64,000 nt of DNA from DP-19 sp036496285 (GTDB lineage Bacteria; Desulfobacterota; Binatia; UTPRO1). A program made the position numbers and the translations under genes. The DNA is taken from contig DASXLI010000114.1 in assembly GCA_036496285.1 (NCBI GenBank), forward strand, positions 21,601 to 85,600, written 5' to 3'. A model generated the notes under the pieces. That model ran no database searches and was not told the origin of the DNA. It was given only the letters and a program-made list of their open reading frames with translations. Of this stretch, positions 33,774-42,995 are shown piece after piece (position 1 is the stretch's first letter; the number at the start of each line of letters is the position of its first letter).

Positions 33774-35833
33774 GGCACGGGCTCCGGCGCAAGGTCGAAG
33801 GTCAGCCGGGCGAAGGCGGCGTCGCCCTCCGTCGGGCCGAGATAGCGGTAGATCGCCCGGTCGGGGTAGGCGCGCGCCAGCGCGGCGTCATCCGCGCCGA
33901 GCTCGCGCGCCCACACGACGTCGCCGTCGAGCGCCGGTGCGTTCAGGTAGGCGTACGGCGCGTAGGGCACGGTGCCGAGCTGATCGCGCCGCACCTCGTC
34001 GGCGCATGCGTCCCCCACCCGCCCGTCGCTCGGCAGGCGCAGCATCGGATCGGCGGTGAGGCCGAGCGGCCGCCCAGGATCGGCGCCGGCGAGCGCCGCG
34101 TCGAGGCGGGCGCGTAGCGCGTCGCCGCGCGTGTGCGAGGCCTCGGCCGAGCGCAGCAGCGCGTCGAGGGTGCACGCGTCGAACGCGTCGTAGTAGCGCG
34201 TCGACTCGCGCATGGGGATGCCGGCGCTCCAGAGCCGCACGATGAGACGGGTGCCGAGCCCGTCCGGCAGCAGCACGACGGCGTGATGGACGCCGGCGCG
34301 GCGCGCGTCGTCGTCGGGATGCAGTGCGGTCGCACCGCCCGCCGTGCGGAACGAGGCGAGGCGGCGCGGCGCGAGGGTCGCGCCGGCGAGTGTCGCGGTG
34401 ACGACGAGGAGCACGAGCGCCAGGTCGCCGGCACCGAGCCCGCGCCAACCGAGCGGGCGCCGCGCGTCGGTGATGCGCACGATTGCCGCCGCCAGCAGCA
34501 CGAGGACCGCCGGCACGGCCGAGAACACCAGGCGGGGCCCGAACAGCACGTCGCGATGGAAATAGAAGAAGAGCGAGGCGACGACGCCGAGGAGATATGC
34601 CGCCGCGACCCGCAGCGCCGGGTCGAGGCCGCTCCGCAGCCAGAGGCCGGCGGCGACGAGCACGGTGACCGGCAGCGGCCAATCGAGGAGGTAGACGTTC
34701 AGAAGGTGGGCGTCGACGGCGGTGTTGCCGATGGCGCGCGCCAGCGTCAGGCGCTGGCCCCACGGCACCCGGTCGAAGCCGAGCAGGCTGCCCCACACGT
34801 CGGTGTAGGTGAAGCGCAGCGCGTGGCCGGTCGTCGTCGCGTTGTAGACGAGCGTCGGCAGGACGGTGAGCGCGCCCGCGACCGCCGCCGCGACGAGCGC
34901 GCGCACGAGGCCCGCGATCGCGCCGGACGCGGGCGCGCCGCCGGCGCGCGTAGCCGCGCGTCCCGTGGCTGCCAGGCGCACGGCCAGCGTCGTCCCGGCG
35001 ACACACGCCAGCACCATCGCGTCGAGCGGGCGGAGGCCGAGGTCGAGACCGGTCGCCGCGCCGACGAGCGCGCCCGCCGTTGCCGGCGCGAGCGCGGCGT
35101 CGGCTGCCGCCCAGAGCCCCAGCGCCGCGCACAGCGCCGCGGGCAGATGGTTCATGGCACTCCCGTCCATCGCGATGACGAACGGCGAAAGGAGCGCCAG
35201 CGCGGCCGCGAGCCGCGCGACGCGCTCGTCGCCGGACGGGCGGGCCAGCAGGTAGAGACCGGCGGGCAGCGCCGCGGCGAGGAGCGGGGTCACGAGCCAC
35301 ATCGCATGCGCGGCGAGCCCGGCCCCGAGCAGAAGCGAGTGCACCGGCGGGTATTGCGAGAACCAACCGCGCTCGCTGATCGGGGTGAAGAGGGTCGCGA
35401 AGTGCGCGGCCGACGGCGGCGGCGGCGCGACGAGCCTGCCGTCGAGGAAGATGCGCGCCTGGAACGCCTGTACCCAGGCGTCGATGAGGGGCGGCGTCCG
35501 GTCGAAGAGGATCCACGACGTGGCGGCCGCCTCGGCGGCCGCGAGCACCCCGAGTGTGGCGAGGTAGCGTCCCGTGGGGACCGTGAGGCCGCGGCCAAGC
35601 AGCGCGCGCAGGCGCGACGCCGCGGCACCGCCCGACACGATCAGGAGGAGCATCGACCCGAGCAGCGCGACGATCAGCGTCCACCACCAGAGTCCGAGCG
35701 GCTCGCGGTACGTGGCGAGCGGGGCGACGCCGGTCCAGACGCCGACCGGCAGCACGGAGAGCATCGCCCACAGCGCGAGCGCCGCGAGCAGCAGACGGTC
35801 GAGGACGCGCCGCCGGGCGCCCGCGTCACGCAT
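33758..35833 (-). CDS. GT-C-like glycosyltransferase / multi-pass membrane protein, antisense in the pilus locus
   Basis: The 691-residue product starts MRDAGARRRVLDRLLLAALA and has about 12 membrane helices (to about 480), then a soluble tail of about 200 residues. The segments FSQYPPVHSLLLGAG and DGSAMNHLPAALCAALGLWA resemble ArnT/PMT-type polyprenyl-phosphate-sugar transferases. The typical first-loop acidic pair is not obvious, so the enzyme class is tentative. It is the only minus-strand gene between pilB and the response regulator. Its 3' end overlaps pilD by 16 bases. With the membrane protein at 31411 it may modify pili or surface polysaccharide. Confidence 0.65.
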   Translation of the reverse strand: MRDAGARRRVLDRLLLAALALWAMLSVLPVGVWTGVAPLATYREPLGLWWWTLIVALLGSMLLLIVSGGAAASRLRALLGRGLTVPTGRYLATLGVLAAAEAAATSWILFDRTPPLIDAWVQAFQARIFLDGRLVAPPPPSAAHFATLFTPISERGWFSQYPPVHSLLLGAGLAAHAMWLVTPLLAAALPAGLYLLARPSGDERVARLAAALALLSPFVIAMDGSAMNHLPAALCAALGLWAAADAALAPATAGALVGAATGLDLGLRPLDAMVLACVAGTTLAVRLAATGRAATRAGGAPASGAIAGLVRALVAAAVAGALTVLPTLVYNATTTGHALRFTYTDVWGSLLGFDRVPWGQRLTLARAIGNTAVDAHLLNVYLLDWPLPVTVLVAAGLWLRSGLDPALRVAAAYLLGVVASLFFYFHRDVLFGPRLVFSAVPAVLVLLAAAIVRITDARRPLGWRGLGAGDLALVLLVVTATLAGATLAPRRLASFRTAGGATALHPDDDARRAGVHHAVVLLPDGLGTRLIVRLWSAGIPMRESTRYYDAFDACTLDALLRSAEASHTRGDALRARLDAALAGADPGRPLGLTADPMLRLPSDGRVGDACADEVRRDQLGTVPYAPYAYLNAPALDGDVVWARELGADDAALARAYPDRAIYRYLGPTEGDAAFARLTFDLAPEPVPQAPK

Positions 35834-35880
35834 ACGAGTAGCGCTGCGCCGGCGCGCGCCGGCGGCTACGACGGGTCGCG

Positions 35881-36357
35881 ATGCGGGGTCGCGTCCACCG
35901 GGCGGTCGTACGCGGGCGAGCAGGATTCTCGCTGCTGGAGCTCCTCATCACCCTCGGCCTCGTCTCCATCGTCCTCGCGACGGCCGCCCTCGGCTGGCCG
36001 CACGTCGATGCTGCCCTGCAGCTCGACGCGGGGCTACATCAAATCGCCGCCGATCTCCATGCGGCCCAGACGCTGGCGATCGCGTCGGCCGCGCGCGTCC
36101 GCCTGGTCTTCCCCGTCGGCGGCGACGCCTACCGGCGTGAGCGCATGGACGACGCGGGCGTCTACCAGGCCGATCTGAGCCGCCACCTCCCGCCCGGCAT
36201 CCAGATCGCCGACGCCAACTCGGGCGGCGACCTCGTCTTCAGCGCGCGCGGCCAGGGCGAGAACGGCACCGTCACGCTCGCCGACGGGACCGGCGCGCGG
36301 CGCGGCGTCCGTCTGAACCAGCGCGGCCGGGTCACGATCCTGCCGGTCGGCCCATGA
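35881..36357 (+). CDS. fimT: Minor pilin, FimT/GspH type
   Basis: The 158-residue prepilin-like protein has leader MRGRVHRAVVRGRAG cleaved before FSLLELLITLGLVSIVLATA, with Glu at position 5. A GspH/FimT-like beta domain follows (AAQTLAIASAARVRLVFPVGGDAY … LNQRGRVTILP). It probably belongs to the pilus initiation complex. It starts a four-gene minor pilin operon with ATGA-type overlaps. Confidence 0.85.
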   Translation: MRGRVHRAVVRGRAGFSLLELLITLGLVSIVLATAALGWPHVDAALQLDAGLHQIAADLHAAQTLAIASAARVRLVFPVGGDAYRRERMDDAGVYQADLSRHLPPGIQIADANSGGDLVFSARGQGENGTVTLADGTGARRGVRLNQRGRVTILPVGP

Positions 36358-36719
36358 GCCCGGCCGGCGCGCGCGAGCGCGGATCGACGCTGGTCGAGGC
36401 ACTGGTCGCGCTCGTGCTCGTGGCGTTCGCGGGCGCGGTGGTCGCGGCTGCCGCCGAGACGAACCTGCGCGCCACACGCGCCGCCGCGGTGCTGGAGCAG
36501 CTCACGGCGGGCGCCGCCGCCGACCTCGCCCGTGCCGAGGCCCGCGGCGCGCCCGAAGGCGTCGACGACCAGCTCATCACCGATCCGACGCTCGGGGCCG
36601 GCGTCGAGCACCGGGTCACGGTCACGCGCAGCGGCGACGTCGTCACGCTCGAGGCACGCGTCGTCGCCCCGGGCTCGGACCCGTTCGTCCTGGCGACACG
36701 CCAGTACGTCCCGCGATGA
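36354..36719 (+). CDS. pilV: Minor pilin, PilV-like
   Basis: The 121-residue protein starts at an ATGA overlap with fimT. The leader MSPAGARERG is followed by STLVEALVALVLVAFAGAVV; Ser replaces the usual Phe/Met at mature position 1, and Glu is at position 5. The short C-terminal domain (NLRATRAAAVLEQLTAGAAA…) resembles PilV/PilI. Assignment rests on position between fimT and pilW and on the type III pilin N-terminus. Confidence 0.75.
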   Translation: MSPAGARERGSTLVEALVALVLVAFAGAVVAAAAETNLRATRAAAVLEQLTAGAAADLARAEARGAPEGVDDQLITDPTLGAGVEHRVTVTRSGDVVTLEARVVAPGSDPFVLATRQYVPR

Positions 36720-37291
36720 CGGCCACCGCATGGTGCCGCGGGCCGCGCGGCTTCACTCTCCTCGAGCTCCTCGTGGCGACCGCGATGGCCGCGCTCGCCG
36801 CCGCGGCGTTCACCGCGCTGCTCCAGGCGACCCTCGGCGCTCGCCACCAAGCCGCCGACGGCGCGGAAGCGGTCGCGGCCGTTGCCGCGGCGATCGATCA
36901 GGTCGTCCGCGACGTGCGCCTCGCGGGCTACGATCCGCTCGCACGCGGCGTGGCGGCGGTCCCGGCCGGGAGCGCAACGAGCCTCGTCGTCGCGGCGGAC
37001 CTCGACGGCGACGGCGTCGTCGACACGTCGTCGGAGGAGCAGATCGGTTACCGCGTGAGCGGGGATACCCTCGAGCGGACGGTCGGCCGCCAGACGCTGC
37101 CGCTCCTCGACGAGCTCACGCCGGGCGGCTTCCAGCTGCAGTACCGGGACGGGGCCGATCTGGCCCTCGATCCGACGGTACCCGGCGCGCTCGCCGCGAT
37201 CCGGACGGTACTGGTCGACGTGAGCCTGCGGGCGACGGCGGCGCACGCGGCCGTCCACCTGCACGGCGGCGGCCGCCTGCTGAACCGCTGA
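36716..37291 (+). CDS. pilW: Minor pilin, PilW-like
   Basis: The 191-residue protein has prepilin site RGPRG/FTLLELLVATAMAALAAAAF with Glu5. The PilW-like region includes DQVVRDVRLAGYDPLARG, the characteristic segment after the N-terminal helix, and a C-terminal beta region (TLERTVGRQTLPLLDEL…). It overlaps pilV by ATGA. It is a likely component of the pilus tip/initiation complex. Confidence 0.85.
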   Translation: MTATAWCRGPRGFTLLELLVATAMAALAAAAFTALLQATLGARHQAADGAEAVAAVAAAIDQVVRDVRLAGYDPLARGVAAVPAGSATSLVVAADLDGDGVVDTSSEEQIGYRVSGDTLERTVGRQTLPLLDELTPGGFQLQYRDGADLALDPTVPGALAAIRTVLVDVSLRATAAHAAVHLHGGGRLLNR

Positions 37292-37292
37292 C

Positions 37293-38345
37293 GTGCGCCG
37301 GCTCGTGACCCCGGCGCGGAATCGTCGTGGCAGCGCGCTCGTGGTCGCGGTGCTCGCGCTCGCCCTTGCCGGCGCCGCTGCGGCACTCCTCGCGGAGCTC
37401 GCGCGGTCGGCGGTGGTGCGGGCCCGCGTCGATCGCGACGGCACGCGCGCCTGGTTCCTCGCCGAGGCCGGACTCGCCGACACGCTGGCCGCGCTGGCGC
37501 CGGGTACGAGCTTCACCGACGTGCTGCGCCACGGCGGCCCGTCCGGCGCGCCGGCGCCCGGCAGCTACCTCGCCGTGCTGCGCGACGACGCCGATGATCA
37601 TCCCGACGACCCGCTCACGGACGTGAACGCGACGATCGTCGCCGACGTCACGGCGGCCGGCCCCGCTCCGGTGCGCCGACGCCTGGAGGCGGTCCTCGGC
37701 CGTGAGCCTGCGCCATATCTGCCCGGCGCGGCCACGCTCGCCGGGAGTGTCAGCAATCTGACAGGCGGTTTTCGTCTAGACGGTCACGACGGCGCGATGA
37801 ACACTGGATGCACCATGCTGGGCGACTTTCCCCCTCGCGCGGGGGCGGCGCTGCCGCCGACCGCGACGGCGCCCGTGCCGGCCGACCCCGCCCAGATCGA
37901 TGGGGTGGGCGGGCCGCCGAGCGTCGTGCGCCGGAACGCGCCCGACCTGACGCCGCTCGCGACCAGCCCGGGCGCCGTGCACGTGCCGTCGTCGCCGTTC
38001 CCGGCCGCGCTCGGCACCGAGGCCGCGCCCCAGCTGACGGTCGTCGACGGCGACGCCGAGATCGCCGCCGCGAGCAGCGGCGCCGGCACGCTCTACGCCA
38101 CCGGCCACCTGCGCGTCAGCGGCCGTCTCGACTTCACCGGGGTCGTCGCCGCCGCGGGCGGCGTCGAGGTGACCGCGACGGGCGAGCTGTGGATCTGCGG
38201 CGCGCTCTGGGCCGCGGGAGCCCCGGCGCTCGACGCGCGGGGCACCGGATCGGTGCATGCCAGCGGCGACGCGATCGCGCTCGCCGCCCGCGTCGCGCCG
38301 CTTCCGGCGCGTGCCCGCGCGCTCGCCGTGCGCGAGCTTTTCTAG
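37293..38345 (+). CDS. pilX: PilX-like minor pilin assembly protein, enlarged
   Basis: GTG 37293 comes 1 base after the pilW stop. The N-terminus RRGSALVVAVLALALAGAAAAL, then the helix AWFLAEAGLADTLAALAPG, is typical of PilX (G-SALVV, AEAGL). The 350-residue protein is roughly double a usual PilX (about 150–200). Its extra C-terminal part is a Gly/Ala/Thr-rich repetitive beta-like domain (TVVDGDAEIAAASSGAGTLY…GVEVTATGELWICGALWAAG). It could carry an adhesive or tip function. No pilY1 is present, so the enlarged domain may substitute; this is speculative. Confidence 0.75.
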   Translation: MRRLVTPARNRRGSALVVAVLALALAGAAAALLAELARSAVVRARVDRDGTRAWFLAEAGLADTLAALAPGTSFTDVLRHGGPSGAPAPGSYLAVLRDDADDHPDDPLTDVNATIVADVTAAGPAPVRRRLEAVLGREPAPYLPGAATLAGSVSNLTGGFRLDGHDGAMNTGCTMLGDFPPRAGAALPPTATAPVPADPAQIDGVGGPPSVVRRNAPDLTPLATSPGAVHVPSSPFPAALGTEAAPQLTVVDGDAEIAAASSGAGTLYATGHLRVSGRLDFTGVVAAAGGVEVTATGELWICGALWAAGAPALDARGTGSVHASGDAIALAARVAPLPARARALAVRELF

Positions 38346-38364
38346 TGGAGAGCAAGGAGGTCCC

Positions 38365-38775
38365 ATGAGCGAACGCATTCTGGTGGTCGACGACAACGAG
38401 GACGTCGCCCAGATCACCGCGAGCTTCCTCACCGCCAAGGGCTATCTCGTCGAGGTGGCGCACGACGGCCGCCGTGCCCTCGAGCTGATCCAGAACGCGC
38501 CGCCCGACTGCGTGCTGCTCGACATCATGATGCCGCACATGAGCGGCATCGAGGTGCTGACCCACCTGAAGAACGATCCGGCGACGTCGACGATTCCGGT
38601 CATCCTCATCACCGCGAAGAGCCGGGACGAGGACGTGCTCACCGGCTACAAGGAAGGCGCCGACTACTACATCACCAAGCCGTTCTCGTCGCAGCAGCTG
38701 ATCTACGGCGTGCGCCTCGTCCTGGGCGAGCGATCCGGCACGACCGAGACGAGCCCGCAGCCGCCGCGCGGCTGA
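38365..38775 (+). CDS. Single-domain response regulator (CheY-like)
   Basis: ATG 38365 follows AAGGAGG. The 136-residue product is one receiver domain: acidic pair DDNED near the N-terminus, phosphoacceptor Asp in CVLLDIMMP, Thr in ILITAKS and Lys in TKPFSSQQL. There is no output domain. It is 19 bases after the minor pilin genes and probably in their operon, so it may control pilus motor or polarity proteins as PilG/PilH do. Its kinase is unknown; the orphan kinase at 14924 is one candidate. Confidence 0.9.
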   Translation: MSERILVVDDNEDVAQITASFLTAKGYLVEVAHDGRRALELIQNAPPDCVLLDIMMPHMSGIEVLTHLKNDPATSTIPVILITAKSRDEDVLTGYKEGADYYITKPFSSQQLIYGVRLVLGERSGTTETSPQPPRG

Positions 38776-38879
38776 TCGCGCCCGCGCCCTGGGCTCGGCG
38801 CCGCGGCGCCGTGGCGCGCTCCCGCCTGGACCGTTTCGTCGACGCCCGATAGAGTCGCCGCTTTCGCGGGGGCTCGGTC

Positions 38880-39521
38880 CTGGCCAATGCATCGACGACA
38901 TCGGGCGCACTGATCACCGTCGAGGGAGTCGACGGCGCGGGCAAGAGCACGCAGGTCGGGCTGCTCGCGCGGCACCTGCGGGCACGTGGCTGCGACGTCG
39001 TCACCACGCGCGAGCCTGGGGCCACCCCGCTCGGCCGCGAGATCCGCCGTCTGCTGCTCGAGTCGGACACGGAGCTCGACCCGATGGCCGAGCTGCTCCT
39101 CTTCCTCGCCGACCGCGTCGAGCACGTGCAGCGCGTGATCCGCCCCGCGATCGCCGCCGGCGCGATCGTCCTCTGCGACCGCTTTTCCGACTCGACCGTC
39201 GCCTACCAGGGGTACGGACGGAACGGCGACGTCGCCCGGGTGCGGCGCTGGGACGCGGAGACCCGCGACGGCGTCACACCGGATCTGACGTTGCTGCTCG
39301 ACTGTCCGGTCGGCGTCGCCGCGGCGCGCCTCGAGAACGCCGCCGACCGCTATCACGCGCTCGACGGCGCCTACCACGAGCGCGTACGCGCCGCCTTCCT
39401 CGCGCTCGCGGAGGCCGAGCCGGCGCGCATGCGCCGCGTCGACGCCAGTGCCGACATCGCCCGCGTGCGCGACGCGATGGCCACGATCGTCGACGCCTGG
39501 CTGGCGGAGCGCGGACGATGA
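38880..39521 (+). CDS. tmk: Thymidylate kinase with an apparent CTG start
   Basis: Phosphorylates dTMP to dTDP. The frame carries the P-loop ITVEGVDGAGKSTQ, the DR(F/Y/S) motif LCDRFSDSTVAYQGYGR and the C-terminal helices. It must start well upstream of the first ATG (39084), which would delete the P-loop. The frame is open back to 38853 with no ATG, GTG or TTG before ITVEG. CTG 38880 (reading MANASTTSGALITVEG) has a GGGGG stretch about 8 bases upstream and gives 213 residues, the normal Tmk size. The alternative is an indel that hides the nearby out-of-frame ATG at 38887. It overlaps holB by 4 bases. Confidence 0.88.
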   Translation: MANASTTSGALITVEGVDGAGKSTQVGLLARHLRARGCDVVTTREPGATPLGREIRRLLLESDTELDPMAELLLFLADRVEHVQRVIRPAIAAGAIVLCDRFSDSTVAYQGYGRNGDVARVRRWDAETRDGVTPDLTLLLDCPVGVAAARLENAADRYHALDGAYHERVRAAFLALAEAEPARMRRVDASADIARVRDAMATIVDAWLAERGR

Positions 39522-40567
39522 CGGCCGCACGCAAGCCGCCCGAGCGCGGTAAGCCGGCGCCGCGACCGCGGCGCGAGGCGCCCGCGCCCGCCCGTGCGCT
39601 GCGCTTCGCCGACCTCCGCGGTCAGGAGCGCGCCATCGGCTTCCTGCGGCGCGGCTGGAAGAGCGGCCGCCTGGCGCACGCCCTCCTCTTTGCCGGCCCG
39701 GCCGGTGTCGGCAAGTTCGCGACCGCGCGCGCGCTGGCGCTCGGGCTGCACTGCGAGGTCGCCCCGTTCGAGGCGTGCGGCGCCTGCGACGCCTGCCGCA
39801 CCATCGCGGCGGGCACCCACCCCGACGTACACGTCGTCAGTGGACCGGCCGAGGACCGACGCGACATCTCGATCGAGCAGGTGCGCGAGCTGCAGCGCGA
39901 ACTCGGCTTCCGCTCGATGAGCGCGCACCCGAAGGTCGGGATCGTGAACGACGCCGACCGCCTCACCCTGCAAGCGCAGAACGCGCTGTTGAAGACGCTC
40001 GAGGAGCCGGGCGGGCACACGGTGCTGATCCTGGTCGCGGTGAACGCGGCCGTGCTGACCCCGACCATCCTGTCGCGGTGCCAGCGGGTGAGCTTCGATC
40101 CCCTCCCCGTGGACGACGTCGTCGCGATCCTCGAGGCCCACGGGCGCCCGGCCGCGGAGGCACGGGCGCTCGCCGCGTTCGCCGAGGGCAGCGTCGGGCA
40201 GGCGCTCGGCCTCGACCAGGACTTCTTCGCGCGCAGCCGCCCCGAGATCCTCCGGCGCCTCGCCGAGGCGCGCCGTGGCGGCTTCAAGGCGATCGCCGAT
40301 CTCGCGCAGACGCTCTCGACCGAGCACAAGGACCTCGGCCAGGTGCTGAGCGTGATCGCGTCCTGGTATCGCGACCTGCTGCGTCGCGGCGTCCTCGGCG
40401 CCGAGACGGAGCTGCACAACGCCGACCTCGCGGCGCAGATGCCCACCCCGTCGGCCGCGGCCGCGCTTCGCAATCTCGAGATCACGTATGGTACGATGAC
40501 GGCGTTGCGTCAGAATGCCAACCGCAACCTGACCTTGATCCGCATGCTGCTCGAGCTCAGCAACTGA
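39518..40567 (+). CDS. holB: DNA polymerase III delta' subunit (clamp loader)
   Basis: The 349-residue AAA+ clamp-loader subunit starts at an ATGA overlap with tmk. A basic, Pro-rich N-terminus (1–27) precedes RFADLRGQERAIGFLRRGWK. The P-loop-like GPAGVGKFATA has Phe where a Thr/Ser would bind Mg2+, consistent with the non-ATP-binding delta' role. A zinc module C…CGACDAC is followed by GTHPDVHVV, then KVGIVNDADRLTLQAQNALLKTLEEP (DEAD-box-like and sensor region) and SRCQR. It is part of the tmk-holB-ricT-metG-tatD operon. Confidence 0.93.
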   Translation: MTAARKPPERGKPAPRPRREAPAPARALRFADLRGQERAIGFLRRGWKSGRLAHALLFAGPAGVGKFATARALALGLHCEVAPFEACGACDACRTIAAGTHPDVHVVSGPAEDRRDISIEQVRELQRELGFRSMSAHPKVGIVNDADRLTLQAQNALLKTLEEPGGHTVLILVAVNAAVLTPTILSRCQRVSFDPLPVDDVVAILEAHGRPAAEARALAAFAEGSVGQALGLDQDFFARSRPEILRRLAEARRGGFKAIADLAQTLSTEHKDLGQVLSVIASWYRDLLRRGVLGAETELHNADLAAQMPTPSAAAALRNLEITYGTMTALRQNANRNLTLIRMLLELSN

Positions 40568-40573
40568 CCCGCG

Positions 40574-41419
40574 ATGGAACCCACCGGCGAGAGCCTTCCC
40601 GAGCGATTCACCCCGGCCGCCGCCAGCGTGGAGGTCACGTTCCGGACGGCCGGCAAGCTCTTCGAGTTCGACGCGGCCGGCCTGAGCCTGGAGCGCGGTG
40701 ACCTCGTCGTCGTCGAGAACGAGCGCGGCGTCGCGCTCGGCACCGTGGCGCGCGCGCCGCGCGCCGTCCCGGCGGCGGGCGACCGGCCGCCCAAGGTGCT
40801 GCGCAAGGCCGACGCCCGCGACGTCGCCCGGCTCGAGGCCAATTGCCAACGCGAGCGGGACGCGCGCCGGATGTGCCTGACCCGCATCCGCGAGCGCCAG
40901 CTCTCGATGAAGCTCGTGCAGGTCGAGTATCTCTTCGACGCCAGCAAGGCGGTCTTCTACTTCTGCGCCGAGGGGCGGGTCGATTTCCGCGAGCTCGTCC
41001 GCGATCTGGCACAGGCGCTGCACACCCGCATCGAGATGAAGCAGATCGGCGCCCGCGACGAGACCAAGCTCGTCGGCGGCGTCGGGCCGTGCGGCCGCGA
41101 GCTCTGCTGCTCCACCTGGCTGCGCGAGTTCCAGGCGGTCTCGGTGAAGATGGCCAAGGAGCAAGGCTTGTCGCTCAACCCGTCGAAGCTCTCGGGCATG
41201 TGCGGCCGCCTGAAATGCTGCCTGCGCTACGAGTACGACACCTACCTCGAGATGCGCCGCGGCCTGCCGAAGGTCGGCGCCGTCGTCACCTCGGTCAAGG
41301 GCGACGGCGAGGTCGTGCGGCAGAACGTGCTGCGCCAGACGGCGATCGTGCGGCGCACCGACGACGGCGTCGAGGTAGAGGTCACGCTCGAAGATCTCGT
41401 CCAGAAGCGTGCCGAGTAG
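40574..41419 (+). CDS. ricT: PSP1-domain protein RicT
   Basis: The 281-residue protein carries the PSP1 domain, with the conserved Cys motifs GPCGRELCCSTWL and MCGRLKCCLRYEYDTY and the segment VEYLFDASKAVFYFCAEGRVDFRELV. In Bacillus, RicT (YaaT) forms a complex with two Fe-S clusters with RicA and RicF that affects RNA maturation. Those partners are not seen here, so the role in this organism is inferred. The position between holB and metG is conserved across many bacteria. Confidence 0.92.
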   Translation: MEPTGESLPERFTPAAASVEVTFRTAGKLFEFDAAGLSLERGDLVVVENERGVALGTVARAPRAVPAAGDRPPKVLRKADARDVARLEANCQRERDARRMCLTRIRERQLSMKLVQVEYLFDASKAVFYFCAEGRVDFRELVRDLAQALHTRIEMKQIGARDETKLVGGVGPCGRELCCSTWLREFQAVSVKMAKEQGLSLNPSKLSGMCGRLKCCLRYEYDTYLEMRRGLPKVGAVVTSVKGDGEVVRQNVLRQTAIVRRTDDGVEVEVTLEDLVQKRAE

Positions 41420-42995
41420 CGCCGCCCGCGCGCCGGGGCAGAACGGCGCCGCGGCGTCCCGCCGCGTCTACATCACGACGCCGCTCTACTACGTGAACGC
41501 CGAGCCGCACCTCGGCTCCGCCTACACGATCCTCATCTGCGACACGATGGCGCGCTTCCACCGCCAGCGCGGTACCGAGACGTACTTCCTCACCGGCACC
41601 GACGAGCACGGCGACAAGATCGCGCAGGCGGCCGAGGCCGCGGGCGAGCCGCCGAAGGCGTACGCCGACCGCATCAGCGACGCGTTCCGCTCCACGTGGG
41701 AGGCCTGCGGCCTCACCTACGACCGTTTCATCCGCACCACCGACCCCGACCACGTGCGCACCGTGCGGGACATCCTGCAGCAGGTCTACGACGCCGGCGA
41801 CATCTACTTCAGCAAGTACGGCGGCCTCTACTGCACGGGCTGCGAGCGCTTCTACACCGAGAAGGAGTTGGTCGACGGCCGTTGCCCCGACCACCGCACG
41901 ACGCCCGATTGGATCGAGGAGGAGAACTACTTCTTCCGCATGAGCAGGTACCAGGAGCGCCTCGTCGCCGCGCTCCAGGAGCGTCCCGAGCTGGTGCGCC
42001 CCGAGCGCTACCGGAACGAGGTGCTCGCCATGCTGCGCGAGCCGCTCGAGGACCTCTGCATCTCGCGGCCGAAGACGCGCCTCACCTGGGGAATCGAGCT
42101 GCCGTTCGACGACCGCTTCGTCACCTACGTCTGGTTCGACGCCCTGATCAACTACGTCACCGCGGTACGCGAGCTCGGCGCGGAGCGCTTTGCGGCGCTC
42201 TGGCCGGTCGCGAACCACTTCATCGCCAAGGACATCCTGAAGCCGCACGCCGTCTACTGGCCCACCATGCTCATGGCGGCGGGCCTGCCGCTCTACCAGC
42301 ACCTCAACGTCCACGGCTACTGGACGGTGAACGGCGACAAGATGTCGAAGAGCCTCGGCAACGTCGTCCGCCCGCTCGAGATGAAGGACCGCTACGGCAT
42401 GGACGCGTTCCGCTACGTGCTCCTGCGCGAGAGCGTGTTCGGCCTCGACGCCGACTTCCGCGAGGACGCGCTCGTGACCCGCATCAACGCCGACCTCGCC
42501 AACAACCTCGGCAACCTGGTGAGTCGCACGCTGAAGATGCAGCAGAGCTACTTCAAGGGCGTGGTGCAGCCGCGCAGCGCGCCGCGCCCCGAGGACGACG
42601 CGCTCGCGGCCGCGTTCGCCGGCGCCGCGCGCGAGGCCGACGAGCAGATGGGCGCGCTGATGCTGTCGCGCGCGCTCGAGGCGATCTGGCGCGCCGCCGA
42701 CCACGCCAACAAGTACATCGTCGAGACCGCGCCCTTCACGCTCGCCAAGGATCCCGCGCAACTGCCGCGCGTCGGCACGATCCTGCACAACCTGCTGGAG
42801 GCGTTGCGGCTGATGGCCCAGCTCGCGGCGCCGTTCCTGCCGGATACCGCCGAGCGCCTGCGGGTGCTGCTCGCGCTCCCCGCCGACGGGCTCGCGCTCC
42901 CCGGCCCCGCGTGGGGTACGGCCTTCGCCGCGGGCCACGTCGTGCAGCCGCCGGTCGTGCTCTTTCCGCGCATCGACGTCGCGATCGGCAAGTGA
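41409..42995 (+). CDS. metG: Methionyl-tRNA synthetase
   Basis: The 528-residue class I synthetase starts at GTG 41409, overlapping ricT by 11 bases. Signatures are YITTPLYYVNAEPHLGSAYT (HIGH-type region), TGTDEHGDKI, a knuckle insert CTGCERFYTEKELVDGRCPDH, WFDALINYVTAV and KMSKSLGNV. The anticodon-binding helical domain follows. It lacks the C-terminal tRNA-binding EMAP/Trbp111 domain of the long bacterial form. Confidence 0.96.
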   Translation: MPSSAARAPGQNGAAASRRVYITTPLYYVNAEPHLGSAYTILICDTMARFHRQRGTETYFLTGTDEHGDKIAQAAEAAGEPPKAYADRISDAFRSTWEACGLTYDRFIRTTDPDHVRTVRDILQQVYDAGDIYFSKYGGLYCTGCERFYTEKELVDGRCPDHRTTPDWIEEENYFFRMSRYQERLVAALQERPELVRPERYRNEVLAMLREPLEDLCISRPKTRLTWGIELPFDDRFVTYVWFDALINYVTAVRELGAERFAALWPVANHFIAKDILKPHAVYWPTMLMAAGLPLYQHLNVHGYWTVNGDKMSKSLGNVVRPLEMKDRYGMDAFRYVLLRESVFGLDADFREDALVTRINADLANNLGNLVSRTLKMQQSYFKGVVQPRSAPRPEDDALAAAFAGAAREADEQMGALMLSRALEAIWRAADHANKYIVETAPFTLAKDPAQLPRVGTILHNLLEALRLMAQLAAPFLPDTAERLRVLLALPADGLALPGPAWGTAFAAGHVVQPPVVLFPRIDVAIGK

